DNA of 64,000 nt from Taudactylus pleione (Eukaryota > Chordata > Amphibia > Anura > Myobatrachidae). Shown one piece after another: positions 11,066-23,132 of this stretch. Position numbers and translations under genes: made by a program. The DNA lies in NCBI GenBank assembly GCA_031769625.1, contig JAUIMM010000040.1, forward strand, positions 18,786,001-18,850,000, read 5' to 3'. How positions within the stretch are numbered: position 1 is the stretch's first letter; every line of letters starts with the position of its first letter. Below the pieces are notes generated by a model. It worked only from the letters and a program-made list of their open reading frames with translations. It searched no databases and was not told where the DNA came from.

Positions 11066-11546
11066 GGAATCGGTATGATATGTCGGCTGTCAGGATGCCT
11101 CCTGTCAGAATACAGACAGCGGCACCCCGATGGTTGGTATCCCAACAGGGGTCGGGTGAGTATACTAACCCTAACCCTCCCTTCTGGTAGCCTAACTCTC
11201 CCCACCCTGCACCCCAACCCTAACATTCCCCGTTAGTTCCTGAACCTAAGTCCCCCTCCTACACGCCTAAACCTAACGCTCCCCCTTAGTGCCTAAACCT
11301 AACCCCCCTAGTGGTGCCTAACCCTAACCTCCCCACCAAAACCTAGCGCTAACCCCGCTAGCTGCCCTAACCCTATCCCCCCACCGCGGCAAAGAAGACG
11401 GGCGCCCCGGACTTACATTGTTCGGACATCCGTCAGTCTGCTTTCCGGTGTCGGGATTAAGATAGGCATCTGTATTTTGACGCCTATCTTAACTCCCTTG
11501 TCGGGATATCAGCGTCGGCATTTACACCGGCGGCCAACTACATCCC
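11066..11546. mobile_element. 8-9-bp-TSD element with telomere-like array, copy 3
   Basis: Perfect 8-bp duplication ATATATAA (11,058-11,065 and 11,547-11,554). Left end GGAATCGGTATG. The array of CCTAACCCTAACC-type units runs from about 11,165 to 11,385. The right part contains the hairpin GATAGGCATC...GACGCCTATC, equivalent to that in copy 1. Non-coding, 481 bp. Confidence 0.75.
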
Positions 11547-11927
11547 ATATATAACACAGTGTTTAAGTTGTATTAGTCAAATAAGAACTACACTGTTCTA
11601 GGACATAGTGAGTTTAGTTCCATTTTGAAATTACCTGCGTTTAGTTTAGTGAACGTGTATTGCTTGTAAGCTATAATTATTTTTGCTGTCTAACAGAGAT
11701 TTGTTTTAGCTGGAGCAGACCCTCAGGCTGAGTTCCAGTTAAATAAATATTTTACTGTAGTAAAGAGTCAGAGTTATTGATGTGAAACTAATTCTCTGTA
11801 TGTATGAAATGATCTGCACTATTCACTAGAAAAAGTGATTGTAACACTTGCGTTAAGAAAGTATTCTTCCATAATTACCTGACAAACACAAATCTCCCAA
11901 CTTCTGAGATACTCGCTACTTACCTTA

Positions 11928-12246
11928 AGGCCCCCATACACGTTGAGATATAGCAGCTAATCCAACGGTTTGGTACGATATCGCTGCTCTATCGTACCGT
12001 GTGTGGGAACGAGATCAGCCAGTGCGCCCTCCCGTGAGGTCGTACATCGCACCTCCAGATTTTACTGCATGTTCACTTGTTCTGGAGATGCAATGTACGA
12101 TCCCATGCAGCGCTATGCGGGTGGGGGAGGAGGGTGCTGGCACCTCAGGCGGTCGGGCAGCGGATCACTCCATGTGGGGGACTGCCCGATATGTCGGCCA
12201 TCGGTTGGCCATTGCAAGGTGCATTTCGCACTGTGTATGGGGGCGT
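11928..12246. mobile_element. PIF/Harbinger-type MITE with GGCCCCCATACAC ends
   Basis: Ends AGGCCCCCATACACG and GTGTATGGGGGCGT, TTA duplication at 11,925-11,927 and 12,247-12,249. Internal TACGATATCG and CGATATGTCGG palindromes resemble the GGTGCATACACAC family, but the ends differ, so it is a separate family. Confidence 0.68.
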
Positions 12247-12249
12247 TTA

Positions 12250-13480
12250 GTGTTATACTTATACTGTATGTTATTACTGATTTCTTTATTTTTACTTGTT
12301 ACAGATAGTGATCCTGATTCTGAGTTGCACACAATTCCAATGTCATTGAATTGATTGCTACTACACGTGCACACGAGTCCCTACAAAACTTGTACGGCGC
12401 ATGCATTACACGGTGTATGCGAATGACACAACGACATCAGAAATGTTAAACAGATGCACGGTGATGGTCTGACTTATGGGTATGTAATGGGAGTGTCGCA
12501 AGCCTGTAGCTGTACTGGCTGCATACACAGATGCTTAATTACTCACACTGGAGGCCATACCATAGGGCTGGTGCAAGTTTCCCCTGTGCGACCGACGGTG
12601 GCAGCTAAAGAAGCACCAAGCACTATTACAGCATCTATAGTCCCTGCACATGCAGACACACACTTGTACACCTGGGGAAGGGCTGATACTACCATCAGTA
12701 TAGAGTCACAGACACAACTACAGCAAGAAACACTAAAGCAGACACAGCAGTGTGTGACTCAGATCCACTAAGTGTAATGTGCAGCCTTGAGAAGGTTAGA
12801 GAATGAGAAAGATCATAGCCTCAGCTAGGACATGCATCACAGCTGTTATTCCACGATATTCGGGGAGTCCCACATACTAATAGATTTCTCACCCGCTTCC
12901 TAGTGAAATGGGTGGGATGGGCAGCAAAATGCAGAGATTTGTGGGTCTATGAGGAGGGAGCGTGACTAATATTACGTGTTTTTATAAGAAATATGACAGT
13001 TTGGTCCCACCCCTCTTCATCTATTAAACAAAAAGTATACGTTTTAAAGATTCTAGAACTGGCTGAGAAGAAAAAAATTGTACCAGTCTTTAGAGAGGGT
13101 TGGAATGGCTACACATATAAATCAAATCAATGTCATGTGAGTTTTTCAATAAAGTTATTTTAGTTCTCATCAACTTAAAGGAGCAAGAATGTCGTTATCA
13201 GGACAATTGTCCAATGCTGATCTTGTTGGCAGTCACAAATCTATTCCTGTGTTATCTAAATTGTAATAGTAATGCATAACTACAGTAGATCATTGATAAC
13301 ATTAGCAGCTACACTCTTCCACAGCCAAGTGAATTGTGTGATCACATGAAATTCTTGCACAGGCCTGAACAGCTTTGATGAATAATGGAAGCTAACTTGA
13401 AAACAAGATATATTTTTGAGTTAAGAATTCAGCAAGTTAAGTGGGGACAATTAAGGTAAAAATATCTGTATTTATACATC
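12250..13480. other. Intron stretch with no recognised feature
   Basis: Short ORFs here look like chance. I recognise no element ends. Confidence 0.4.
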
Positions 13481-13482
13481 TA

Positions 13483-15043
13483 CAGTAGTGCTTGAAAGTT
13501 TGTGAACCCTTCAGAATTTCTATATTTCTGCTGAAATTTGGCCTAAAACTACCTCAGATTTTCACACAAGTCCTAAAAGTAGATAAAGAGAACCAAATCA
13601 AACAAATGAGACAAAAAAAATTAGACATGCTCATTTACTTTATTGAGGAAAATGATCCAATATCTCATATCTAATAAGTATGTGAACCTTTGCTTTCAGT
13701 CAGAATCTGGTATGACATCCGTGTGCAGCAATAACTGCTTCTAAACGTTTCCGGTAATTGTTGATTAGTCCTGAACATGGGCTTGGAGGAATCTTACCCC
13801 ATTCCTCTGTACAAAACAGCTTCAACTCTGTTATGTCGCTTCAGGACCTTCCACAACATTTCGATTGGATTAAGGTCAGGACTTTGACTTGGCCATTCCA
13901 AAACTTTACATTTATTCTTCTTTAACCCTTCTTTGGTTGAATGACTTGTGTGCTTTGAGTCGTTATCTTGCTGCATGACCCACGTTCTCTTGAGATGCAG
14001 CTCATAGACAGATGTCCTGACATTTTCCTTTAGAATACTCTGGTATAATTCAGAATTCATTGTCCCATCAATAATGGCCAGTCGTCTTGTCCAGATGCAG
14101 CAAAACAGGCTCAAACCATGATACCACCACCACCGCATTTCACAGATGGTATGAGGGTTTTTATGCTGGAATGCAGTGTTCTCCTTTCTCCAAACATAAC
14201 GCTTTTCATTTAAATCAAAAAGCTTTATTTTGGACTCATCTGTCCACAAAACATTGTTCCAATAGTCTTCTTGCTTATCCTGGTGGTTTTTAGCAAACTA
14301 CAGACAGGCAGCAATGTTCTTTTTGAAGATTTTTCTAGTTATAATCCTGCCATGCACACCATTGTTGTTCAGTGTTCTCATGATGGTGGACTCATGAATA
14401 TTAACTAATGTGAGAAAGGCCTTCAGTTGCTTAGAGGTTACCTTGGGTGCCTTTGTGACCTTGCGAACTATTAGACGCCTTGGCGTGATCTTTGTTGGTT
14501 GACCACTCCTGGGGAGGGTAATAATGGTCTGGAAATTCCTCCATTTGCACACAACCTGTCTGACTGTTGATGGGTGGAGTCCAAACTGTTTAGAGATGGA
14601 GGTGTAACCTTTTCCAGCCAGATGAGCATCATCAACTCTTTTCAGAGATCTTCAGATATCTCCTTTGATCGTGGCATAATACACTTTCACAAACATGTGT
14701 TGTGAACATCAGACTTTGATAGATCCCTGTTCTTTTAAAGAGACAGGTTGTCCACTCACACCCGATTGTCATCCCATAGATTGAAAACATCTCACTTTAA
14801 TTTCACCTTTAAAATATCTGCTAAGCCTAAAGGTTCACATAATTTTGCCACTCACAGATATGTGATATTGGATCATTCCTCAAATAAAAAAAATTTGCAT
14901 GTCTAATATTTTGTCTCATTTGTTTGATTTGGTTCTCTTTATCTACTTTTAGGATATGTGTGAAAATCTGAATTAATTTTAGGCCAAATTTCTGCAGAAA
15001 TATAAAAAATTCTGATGGGTTCACAAACTTTCAAGCACCACTA
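13483..15043 (-). mobile_element. Tc1/mariner element with GTGCTTGAAAGTTTGTGAACCC ends
   Basis: About 1.56 kb. The left inverted repeat starts CAGTAGTGCTTGAAAG after a TA at 13,481-13,482. The right repeat ends CTTTCAAGCACCACTA with TA nearby. The inverted repeats extend over about 100 bp, including a conserved GAACCAAATCAAACAAATGAGAC block on each side. The transposase runs on the minus strand (13,700-14,677) and is broken. Confidence 0.9.
13700..14677 (-). pseudogene. Broken Tc1 transposase (DD34E)
   Basis: Known: Tc1 transposases have paired helix-turn-helix DNA-binding domains and a DDE catalytic core that cuts and joins at TA sites. Seen: the start ATG (M-P-R-S-K-E-I) is at 14,677. About 12 codons in, near 14,640, a lost base and TGA break the frame. 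The frame recovers through V-C-K-W-R-N-F and G-Q-P-T-K-I, then meets an in-frame TAG at 14,298-14,300. It continues with W-T-D-E-S-K (first Asp), Q-Q-D-N-D-S-K-H-T (second Asp) and Q-S-P-D-L-N-P-I-E (Glu), so all three catalytic residues remain legible. A further frameshift near 13,830 precedes the expected C-terminal end ...C-H-T-R-F and stop at 13,700-13,702. Not functional. Confidence 0.88.
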
Positions 15044-15169
15044 TCTATAGCATTCTGTACATGTGGTATAAAAAGCAAAACATCTTTAATGATAATGATG
15101 GCAGTGTAAATGAAAAATAATTGTTTTGTTAGCAGTACAGTATGTTAAAGTTACTAAACTTATATTTAA

Positions 15170-15584
15170 CAAACTCAAATAAAATCCACAATAAATTAAA
15201 TATTATACAGCACAATTGATCAGAACAGGCTATCAAAAAAGTATTATATCTACTGTATCTATACCGAACTTAATAACCACATATAGATATGTTTTATCTC
15301 TTTGCTATCGGACTCTTATCCTTCTGCAGTAGGTGTCCATAAAAATATCATGTTATTTGTGCAGTTAAGAACTGAATATCTGCTCTGAAGTATTGGTCTT
15401 TCAACCCTCCTTTTTATGGACACCTACTGCAGAAGGATAAGAGTCTGATAGCAAAGAGATAAAACATATCTATATGTGGTTATTAAGTTCTGTATAGATA
15501 GATGTAATACTTTTTTGATAGCCTGTCCTGATCAATTGTACTGTATAATATTTAATTTATTGTGAATTGTATTTATTGAGTGTG
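15170..15584. repeat. Long inverted repeat (about 175-bp arms, 65-bp loop)
   Basis: Left arm 15,170-15,345 and right arm 15,411-15,584 are complementary along almost their whole length. Examples are GGCTATCAAAAAAGTATTA with its complement, and CTTATCCTTCTGCAGTAGG with its complement. Arm identity is roughly 90 percent by eye. No flanking duplication was identified. Transcribed as ST7 intron RNA it would fold into a long hairpin. Confidence 0.8.
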
Positions 15585-15599
15585 ATATTTTCATGTAAT

Positions 15600-17091
15600 A
15601 AATCTATACTTTTTATTAAGCGCTCCTTTTATATCAGTTAATTTATATATTGGGTTTCTTTTTAAAACCATTTTAAGATTTATTTACTTATCTGATTTAG
15701 AATACATTATTTTTTTTTTGTTGTACTTGAGGGGAATCAGAATATATCCACTTTTTTAGGAGCTGCTTTGTCCTAAGAGATATTTATTTACTAGCCATTT
15801 TATATGTGGTTTGCGCCTGAATTACTATATTCTTTTTTATATTTAACAAGTTCACATTTGTAACCTGATAGGCCAGATCAGGAGTCACAGCAATCAAATT
15901 TTTGCCTGCAACTTTGAATATTGTTTTTATTGCCAGGAACAGCTCAGATATCTCCAACGCAGGTGTATTTACTGGAGCATTTCTGCTTTGCGTATCAATA
16001 ATTGCCACTAGGAAAAAATGTTTGGCTGGTAAAAAAAAAAAACCCACAACATACACTTTGATAGTTTTATTTTGCTGAAGCGCTTACTTGTAATATTAAT
16101 ATTAAAGTGAGATTTGAAGGTCACATGGAAGATTTTTTTTTCTATTTATGTAACAATATCATACTGCAAATCTTAAATTCAAAAGGAATACACATGTATG
16201 CACACACACTTATACATTACAGAAATACAGACACATACTGTATAAAGTATACTGTACATACATATAGGCCTCTGGGGGTTTACTACTGAGGAGGAGTAAC
16301 AAAGCATTTCTTGTACTAAAAAAGTGTTAGCCGAATAAAGAAATCACTTAAGTATTCTCCTGCCATAGGGATTGCTCATTTCCAAGCTGTGATCTTCTTA
16401 GGGGAGATGCCTATTTTGCAGCAAATATCCACAGAGAATCAATTACACAGCCAACCTTCTAATTACGTATAACAGTGTAGATAATGGCACATCTTTAGGT
16501 ATTTCACTATACACAAGAGTCATTAGCAATTGCACGTACTCCAATCATTTACATAACCCATAAGTAGTATACAGCTTGAACAAAAACAAAGAACCAGACA
16601 AGATAGTTACATCACAGCATTTCATGTTACCAATAAATAAAGAACAAATTAAAGTCATCAGCGAGATGCATATATTCATTTTAATGCATGCACTATATGT
16701 AGAACCTCCACTGACATGAATGTGAAAATCCATCTGGATTATTGTAATACCAGCAAAATAAACTAGTTATAGAGATGCAAGACATTTCAGCACCAGGCTG
16801 CATGTGGTAAGCCTATTGCAAACAATCCTGCATTTTATGAGTGTCTACATGTGGAGTATAGTTAATTTGCCAACACTGTACTGTATGACCGATCATTGAA
16901 AACTCCACAGCAATTATACTTGTGAAAAAAAATAAAGTTTTCAATATTGAGCCTAATCAAAGAGCTAAAAAAAAATAATTCAACTAGAAGATCTCTGTTT
17001 TATTGATGTGACAAAAAAAAAAAAAAACTAGTGAAAACTTTTTGGGTAACATAAAGATCAATATTAAATATCTCATTCATAGATTAACCCG
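15600..17091. other. Intron stretch with no recognised feature
   Basis: AT-rich. The phrase TTATTAAGCGCTCC just after the hairpin may belong to a LINE tail, but this is weak. No coding homology. Confidence 0.4.
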
Positions 17092-17099
17092 GTGGTTCC

Positions 17100-18155
17100 C
17101 AAACTTTGTCAGTTCAAGGCACCCTTAGGATCTACATTTTTTCAAGGCACCCCTAAGCCAATTTAATTACCTGTAGTACTGGCCTTTATGTAGTGCCCCC
17201 TGTAGTACTGCCCATTATGCAATGCCCCCTGTAGTAGTGCCCCTTATGCAATGCCCCCAGTAGTAGTGCCCATTATGCAATGCCCCTTGTAGTAGTGCCC
17301 CTTATGCAATGCCTCCTGTAGTAGTGCCTGTTATACAATGCTCACTATAGTAGTTCCCCTTATTCAATGCCACCTGTAGTAGTGCTCCTTATGTGAAGTC
17401 CCCTGTAGTACTGCCCATTGTGCAATACCCCCTGTAGTATTGTCTCTTATGCAATGCCCCCTATAGTAATGCCCGTTATGCAATGTCCACTATAGTAGTA
17501 CCCTTTATTCACCCCCAGTAGCAGTGCCCCTTATGCAATGTCCCCTGTAGTAATTCTCTTTATGTAAAGTCCCCTGTAGTACTGCCCTTTATGTAGTGCC
17601 CCCTGTAGTACCGCCCATTATGCAATGCCCCCTGTAGTAGTGCTCCTTAGTAAAGTTCCCTGTAGTTGTGCCAATTTTGCAGTACCCCTTGTAGTAGTGT
17701 CTCTAAAGCAGTGCCCCCACTAGTAGCCTCCACACCACTGTGCAGAACTTACCTGGCAGAAGTTCACGCTGCGGACCGCTCCTCCTGCTGTCACTCCCGA
17801 TACGCTGACTGGATCAAGCAGATGCGCAGGATCCTCACAAGTTCCCAGTGATGCATTGAGCAGGACCACAGGTGCACGGGTGACGTCATGACGTCACCCG
17901 CGCCCCTGTGCAATGCATCGCTGGGAACGCTGAAGCTATCAGAGGCTTTTTTAGCCTCTTATAGCTTCAGAGGCCAGAATTCCAGTTTCTGTAGGGAAGT
18001 TGATCGCGATCTACCGGCGGGAGCTGCACGAGCTACCAGTAGATCACAATCAACGTTTTGGCCAGGCCCGCATTAGATGATTAGAAAAAAAAAAAACGGA
18101 CAGAAGCTTCCCTTCGGCCGTGGCACCCTGGTGACGCACAGTTTGCGAACCACTG
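17100..18155. mobile_element. Non-autonomous hAT element with internal minisatellite
   Basis: Ends CGGTGGTTCCCAAACT and AGTTTGCGAACCACTG. A perfect 8-bp duplication GATTAACC lies at 17,092-17,099 and 18,156-18,163. More than half the element is a minisatellite (17,165-17,720). The right part is GC-rich with GTGACGTCATGACGTCAC near 17,880. No transposase. Confidence 0.9.
17165..17720. repeat. Minisatellite inside hAT (about 30-35-bp units)
   Basis: Roughly 17 tandem degenerate units of the form TGCCCCCTGTAGTAGTGCCC followed by CTTATGCAA. Variation between units (CCCATT for CCCCTT, GTAATG for GTAGTG) shows old expansion. Confidence 0.9.
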
Positions 18156-18163
18156 GATTAACC

Positions 18164-19449
18164 TGTTCTATACGGAGAAATCAGTGGTATTGTCATATCC
18201 GGTGATTTGTTTGAATTGTTTTGAAAAAATATCAGTCTATAGGCTGATATGTATTTAATAGATTTGGTGGTTAGGAAATTAGATTGCAAATCATAGATTC
18301 CTGCAACTGTAGTTTAGAGGAATCTACGACCTGCAAACTGTAAACAACGATCCCAAATAGCAGCGGCATATTTTCGGTTAGTATCGCAGTGATACAAACG
18401 AATATGTCACTAGTATTCATCATCAGTTACCCTCACCAGCGAAGTCCAGTGACGTCCTCCTTGCAGGCTCGGTCCTCTGCTCACTTTCTGCCAGCAATGA
18501 GGTACTCTGTCATGCGTATGTGTGACGGTTAAGCTACGTATGAGCAATACTGATTCACCCGGCAGTGCCTGGAAGGCTTCGCCGAAGCTGTAAAGGCTGC
18601 TGCCAGGTCCCCATTGCTGCCAATGAGGACCGCATCGCTCTCACCGTCTAAAGATGTTGTCAACAATGCAGTGACATACAGCGGTAATCTCAGATTACAT
18701 CTGTTTGTTAAATACAGAAAGGATGACATAACCCCTTTAACGAGTGCTACAGGGGTCATGCATTGTTAAATAAGGCCCTGTATTTGTTCTAGGGAATAGG
18801 ATGCAATACCGGCAAGTATTCCACCTTCGCATAGGGTTTTGTAATGATCCCTCACCAAATAGAGACAGAATGGCTTTTAAACTCTATTCCATTTAGCCTC
18901 AGCTTGCCATTGTTGCTCTTACCCAATAACCTCCCTCTTAAGAGGCTTTTGGCCATGTGCACTTTAACTGGAGAAAAATGCAATGTGTCAGTCACAGATA
19001 CAGAGTCCTTCATCTGTACGCTGAGAGAAAACCTGATTCTTTCAGCTGCTATATGAGAAGCTGCCAGTGAACGTGACCATGACCTCAATGCACGATAGCC
19101 TCCATGCATATGTGCGGCAGCTCCACTAAGATTGACAGGGAAGGGATTCAAAGTTACCATCCCTGTTTTCAGTGGTGGATCAGAGGGGGTTGCACCTAAG
19201 CCTCTTATACCCCCCACCCCCAAACATACACACTCACACACTAGCTGTTGCTAGGTGGAAAGCCTCTCAAAAATACATGTAATGATCTTACCATCATTTC
19301 TAGAATTAGCATTTAGTAGATGACTCCAAATGATAAAGGAAAATCAACTGCAGTTAGATAAAGCCTGTATGATGAGCTCAAGTTATCTCAAAATGATTCA
19401 CCTGCACCTACTATAATATCCTCTTTGTCCATATCTTTACTTAAAGACT
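18164..19449. other. Intron stretch with no recognised feature
   Basis: Mostly unique-looking sequence. Short open frames at 18,529-18,759 and 18,852-19,241 resemble no family I know. Confidence 0.4.
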
Positions 19450-19452
19450 ATG

Positions 19453-20053
19453 GCCCTCATTCAGAGCCGCTCGCTAGCGGCCGTACGCTCTTTCCGAGCG
19501 ATGTTCGCACATCTGCGCATGCGTACGGTTTTTAGTACACATGCGCGAACCAGTCAGTGCGGCCGAAAATCGTTTGTACGCTATATAGCGAGTGCCTGCT
19601 ATTTTGAGTGACAGAATGAGGCGTATGTGGGTGTTAACAGGGGAAGGTGCTTGTAAACGGGGGAGTGGAATTCGAACGCAGGCGTGCTTAAAGGTCAAAA
19701 CGGGCGTTTTAAGGGAGTGCAAAATTAATACAGCAGCGTCATTGACCACGTCACTTGTTTTTTTTTAACTCAGAACTGCTCGCAAAACAGCGGTTGAAAA
19801 AACCAACCACAAGAATAGCGAGCAGTTCATACACTGGTCGATGTACTCGATTAATCTAATAAATAGCGGACATGACGTATGGTGCGAGCGGCCAGGGGGC
19901 GTTTTTAACAAATAAACGAGCGTATATGTTTTGCACGCTCGTTCAGACTTAGAGGTGTGAACAGACTGCAATTTGCGAACGGATCATTTGAATAGCCACC
20001 CCTTGTTTTTGACCGAACGACCGCAAATAGCGAACGGCTCTGAATCAGGCCCT
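19453..20053. mobile_element. GGGCCTGATTC-family element (3-bp TSD), copy 1
   Basis: Ends GCCCTCATTCAGAGCCG and CGGCTCTGAATCAGGCCCT, with a 3-bp duplication ATG (19,450-19,452 and 20,054-20,056). The interior is CpG-rich, with GCGAACGG/GCGAGCG-like blocks and CTGCGCATGCG. Non-coding. Confidence 0.7.
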
Positions 20054-20056
20054 ATG

Positions 20057-20530
20057 ACTATGATTCAGAGATGGACGAATTTGCAGAGCCGCACACAAGC
20101 GGCTGTGCTAATCCGTCCATCTCAGATGCAAATGCAGAAGGATGTGTCAGACACCTCCTTGCTGCATTTGCGATTCCAGCACTGCGACCGTCGTCATAGC
20201 CAGAATCACCATCGCAACCGATGGTTGCTCGTTTGTTCAGGTTGCGGTAGCTGAACCTTCTCGCAGCCTGAGTGTTGGTCACCTAAGAGGCCAGGAATCT
20301 ACATCCATCGAAATACAGACCCTGAACTCATCCCTTCCGGAAAACAAGCTGACACCCCCTTGTTTCCGGGAATGGTGAACAGACACGCCCCCGCACCACC
20401 CCCAAAACAGCGTAACATGTCAATAAATCCGATGATTAACGTACATCTACGATGTTGAGGGGTATGCGCATGTGCAGAATGGGTCCTGCAATCTAGCTCG
20501 CAGACCCCTCAACATCGGAGATGTACATTA
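20057..20530. repeat. Related CpG-rich repeat adjoining the previous element
   Basis: Starts TATGATTCAGAGATGGACG, with an inner inverted pair GGATTAGCAC/TCCGTCCATCTC. Near its right end an inverted pair CATCTACGATGTTGAGGGG / CCCCTCAACATCGGAGATG surrounds GTATGCGCATGTGC. It looks like a truncated relative of the GGGCCTGATTC family; ends are unresolved. Confidence 0.4.
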
Positions 20531-20696
20531 CTGTTCAATGACAGTGAACAAGAGAAAATACATATAAAAACTTAAAATACTGCTAATTGCATGTAGCATT
20601 GGGCAAACAGCCTCTTTTCTATTACAAATTTCTGACCCAAGGATGGTGAGCACCAACCCTCTCACCTTATCAAGTAGATGTAGGCTGAGAGTTGAG

Positions 20697-21056
20697 AATG
20701 TGAGGTATGAAATGTCGACTTAATGTAGACATTTATCATGTAGACACTGATGAAAGGTCGACATGTTAGAATGTCAACATATCACCCCTAATTGGCCAGG
20801 GGTCACTTACTTGTTTTCCAGTGGTGGTTTCCGGCGTCATGTGACTGTCACTTCCGGCTGTGTCATCTGAAGCTCCAGCGTTCGGGTAAATATTTCTCCC
20901 TATTTCTAAACCCTAATCCTTTCTCTAGTGCACAGCACTAACTCTCCCCCCCATAACATAACCTCCCTCCACCAGTGCCTAACCCGTAACCCTCCCGTCC
21001 CACAGCCAAACCTGTTGAATGTTAACATTTAAACAATGTCGAGAACATAACTACCG
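20697..21056. mobile_element. GTCGACAT-family element, copy 2
   Basis: Left end GGTATGAAATGTCGAC matches the complement of the right end of 6,579-6,955. It contains TCACTTCCGG/CATGTGACTGTC, then a short CCTAACCC-type array (20,930-21,010), then AATGTCGAGAAC. Non-coding. Confidence 0.5.
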
Positions 21057-21241
21057 ACAAACCAGATAAAAAAAAATATTGTTTTTTTTGTAGAGGAAAA
21101 TTATGAAATCTTACATTTGTGAAAACTGTATAACTAGTTCAATTTTTTATTCAAAATTGTCAGAGATTTGTCTTTTTGTGCATACACATATAAAAGGCAA
21201 AATAATTGTTAAACAGAACTTGTAGTTTCAACACTTACATA

Positions 21242-22389
21242 CACCTACCAGTCATAACATTAAAACCACAGACTGGTAAACTGAATAACATGTATTATCT
21301 CATTACAATGGCACCTGTCAAGGGGTGGGATATATTGGGCAGCAAGTGAACAGTCAGTTCTTGAAATTGATGTGTTGGAAGCAGGAAACATGGGCAAGTG
21401 TAAGGACCTGAGCGACTTTGACAATGGACCAAATTGTGATGGCTAGACGAGTAAGTCAGAGCATCTCCAAAACAGCAGGACTTGTGAGGTGTTCCCAGTT
21501 TGCAGTGGATAGTACCTACCAAAATTAGTCCATGGAAGAACAACCAGTGAACTGGCTCATGGGTGCCCAAGGCTCACTAATGCGTGTGGGAAGCAAAGGC
21601 TAACCAGTCTGTTCTGATCCCACAAAAGAGCTACTGTAGCACAAATTGCTGAGAAAGTGAATGCTGGTTATGATAGAAAGGTGTCAGAACACACAGTGCA
21701 TCACAGCCTGTTGCATATGGGGCTGCGTAGCCACAGACCTGTCATAGTGCATATACTGACCCCTGTCTACTACCAAAAGCACCTACAATGGGCACGTGAG
21801 CATCAGAACTGGACCAAGGATCAATGGAAGAAGGTGGCCTGGTTTGATGAATCACAGTTTTTTTTCATCATGAGGACGGCCGGGTGCATGTGCGACAGTG
21901 CGCCATTTACCTGGGGAAGAGATGGCACCAGGATGCACTATGAGAAGATGGTAAGCCAAGAGAGGCAGTGTGATGATCTGGGCAATGATCTGCTGGTAAA
22001 CCTTGGGTCCTGGCATTCATGTGGATGCTACTTTGACACATACCACCTCACTAAATATTGTTGCAGACCAAGTACACCCCTTCATGGTAAATATATACCT
22101 TGATAGCAGTGTCCTCTTTCAGCTAAATAATGCGCCCTGGCACACTGCACAAATTGCTCAGGAAAGGTTTGAGGAACATGAAAAAGTTCAAGGTGTTGAT
22201 CAAGTATCTGCCCCACCTCACAACTTACATGATTTAATGGATCTGCTGCTAACGTCTTGGTGCCAGGTACCACAACACCTTTAGAGGTCTTGTGGATTCC
22301 ATGCCTCAATGGCTCAGAGCTGTTCTGGCGGCATGAGGAGGACATACATAATATTAGGCAGGTGGTTTTAATGTTATGGCTGATGGCTG
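21242..22389 (+). mobile_element. Tc1/mariner element with CATAACATTAAAACCAC ends
   Basis: 1,148 bp bounded by TA (21,240-21,241 and 22,390-22,391). The left end contains CAGTCATAACATTAAAACCAC and the right end GTGGTTTTAATGTTATGGCTG. It encodes the remains of a transposase on the plus strand. Confidence 0.88.
21390..22310 (+). pseudogene. Decayed Tc1-like transposase
   Basis: Starts M-G-K-C-K-D-L-S-D-F-D at 21,390. Several stops follow in the DNA-binding half, for example after N-C-D-G. A readable core follows: A-Q-I-A-E-K-V-N, then W-F-D-E-S-Q (first catalytic Asp) near 21,843. A frameshift near 22,000 leads to F-Q-L-N-N-A-P-W-H-T-A, where the second catalytic Asp of the usual DNAP motif is Asn. 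The third motif is unrecognisable. Its function is lost at several independent points. Confidence 0.85.
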
Positions 22390-22654
22390 TATAGCTGATC
22401 AATAGATTGGGGGGAAATAGCTATACTTTCTTGTAATACTTCCATGTTGCAGAAAAGTCATGCTGTTTGATGTATTAAGTGTATACAAGATAACTATGTC
22501 CTTGTTTCCCAAATGTATTAACTTGTTGTCACTTAAGGAGAACCTGAACGGACATATAAATATAATCTGTCAGTAGCACACCCAAATGGATTCATTGTGC
22601 CAAGCAGATCAGTGATGCACCATTGCTCTCAAACTTGCTCTCTCTGAATTACTA

Positions 22655-22937
22655 AAGCTAGGTACACACTATACAATTATCCGGCCGATCAGCTGATCAT
22701 TGTATCGTGTGTTAGTCGATAAACATCTTCAAACACTCCTGCAAACAGTCGGATCAGAAGGTTGCTTCTTATAGGCTGCTTCAAATGAAGATGCATTACC
22801 TCTCGATCCCATAGAAGTACACACTGAGCTAAAAATAGCGCAATGTGTACGGGGTTCACACTGATCAGATAATCGCTCCGAGGATCAGAGCGTTTATCTG
22901 ATCAGCAGAATCTGCATCTGCTAGTGTGTATCCGACT
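22655..22937. mobile_element. Harbinger-like MITE with TAGGTACACACTA ends
   Basis: Ends AGGTACACACTATAC and TAGTGTGTATCC, with TAA near the left end. The interior has CTGATCAG-type palindromes (CCGATCAGCTGATC and CTGATCAGATAATCG). It is the same general design as the GGTGCATACACAC family. Confidence 0.55.
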
Positions 22938-22960
22938 TACAAACCGCTTTTTCAGACAAA

Positions 22961-23132
22961 GGACTAGATTTAATAAGCGGAGGCGTTTGCAAGCTGCTGA
23001 TTCTAATGGGGTTCAAAACCTAAATTTAAAGCAATAATAATATTAAATGCAAAATACACCTGGCTTGCAACTATTATTAATGCAATTTTACATTTTGGTG
23101 GTGTGAATCTCGCTGCTTAGTAAATCTAGCCC
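22961..23132. mobile_element. Small MITE with GACTAGATTTAATAAGC ends
   Basis: Left GGACTAGATTTAATAAGC and right GCTTAGTAAATCTAGCCC are inverted. 172 bp, AT-rich interior. Confidence 0.6.

Noticed and set aside
17165..17720. Regular repeats that could be mistaken for a CRISPR-like or regulatory array
   Set aside because: Units are directly tandem and degenerate, with no unique spacers, and lie within hAT ends bearing a GATTAACC duplication.
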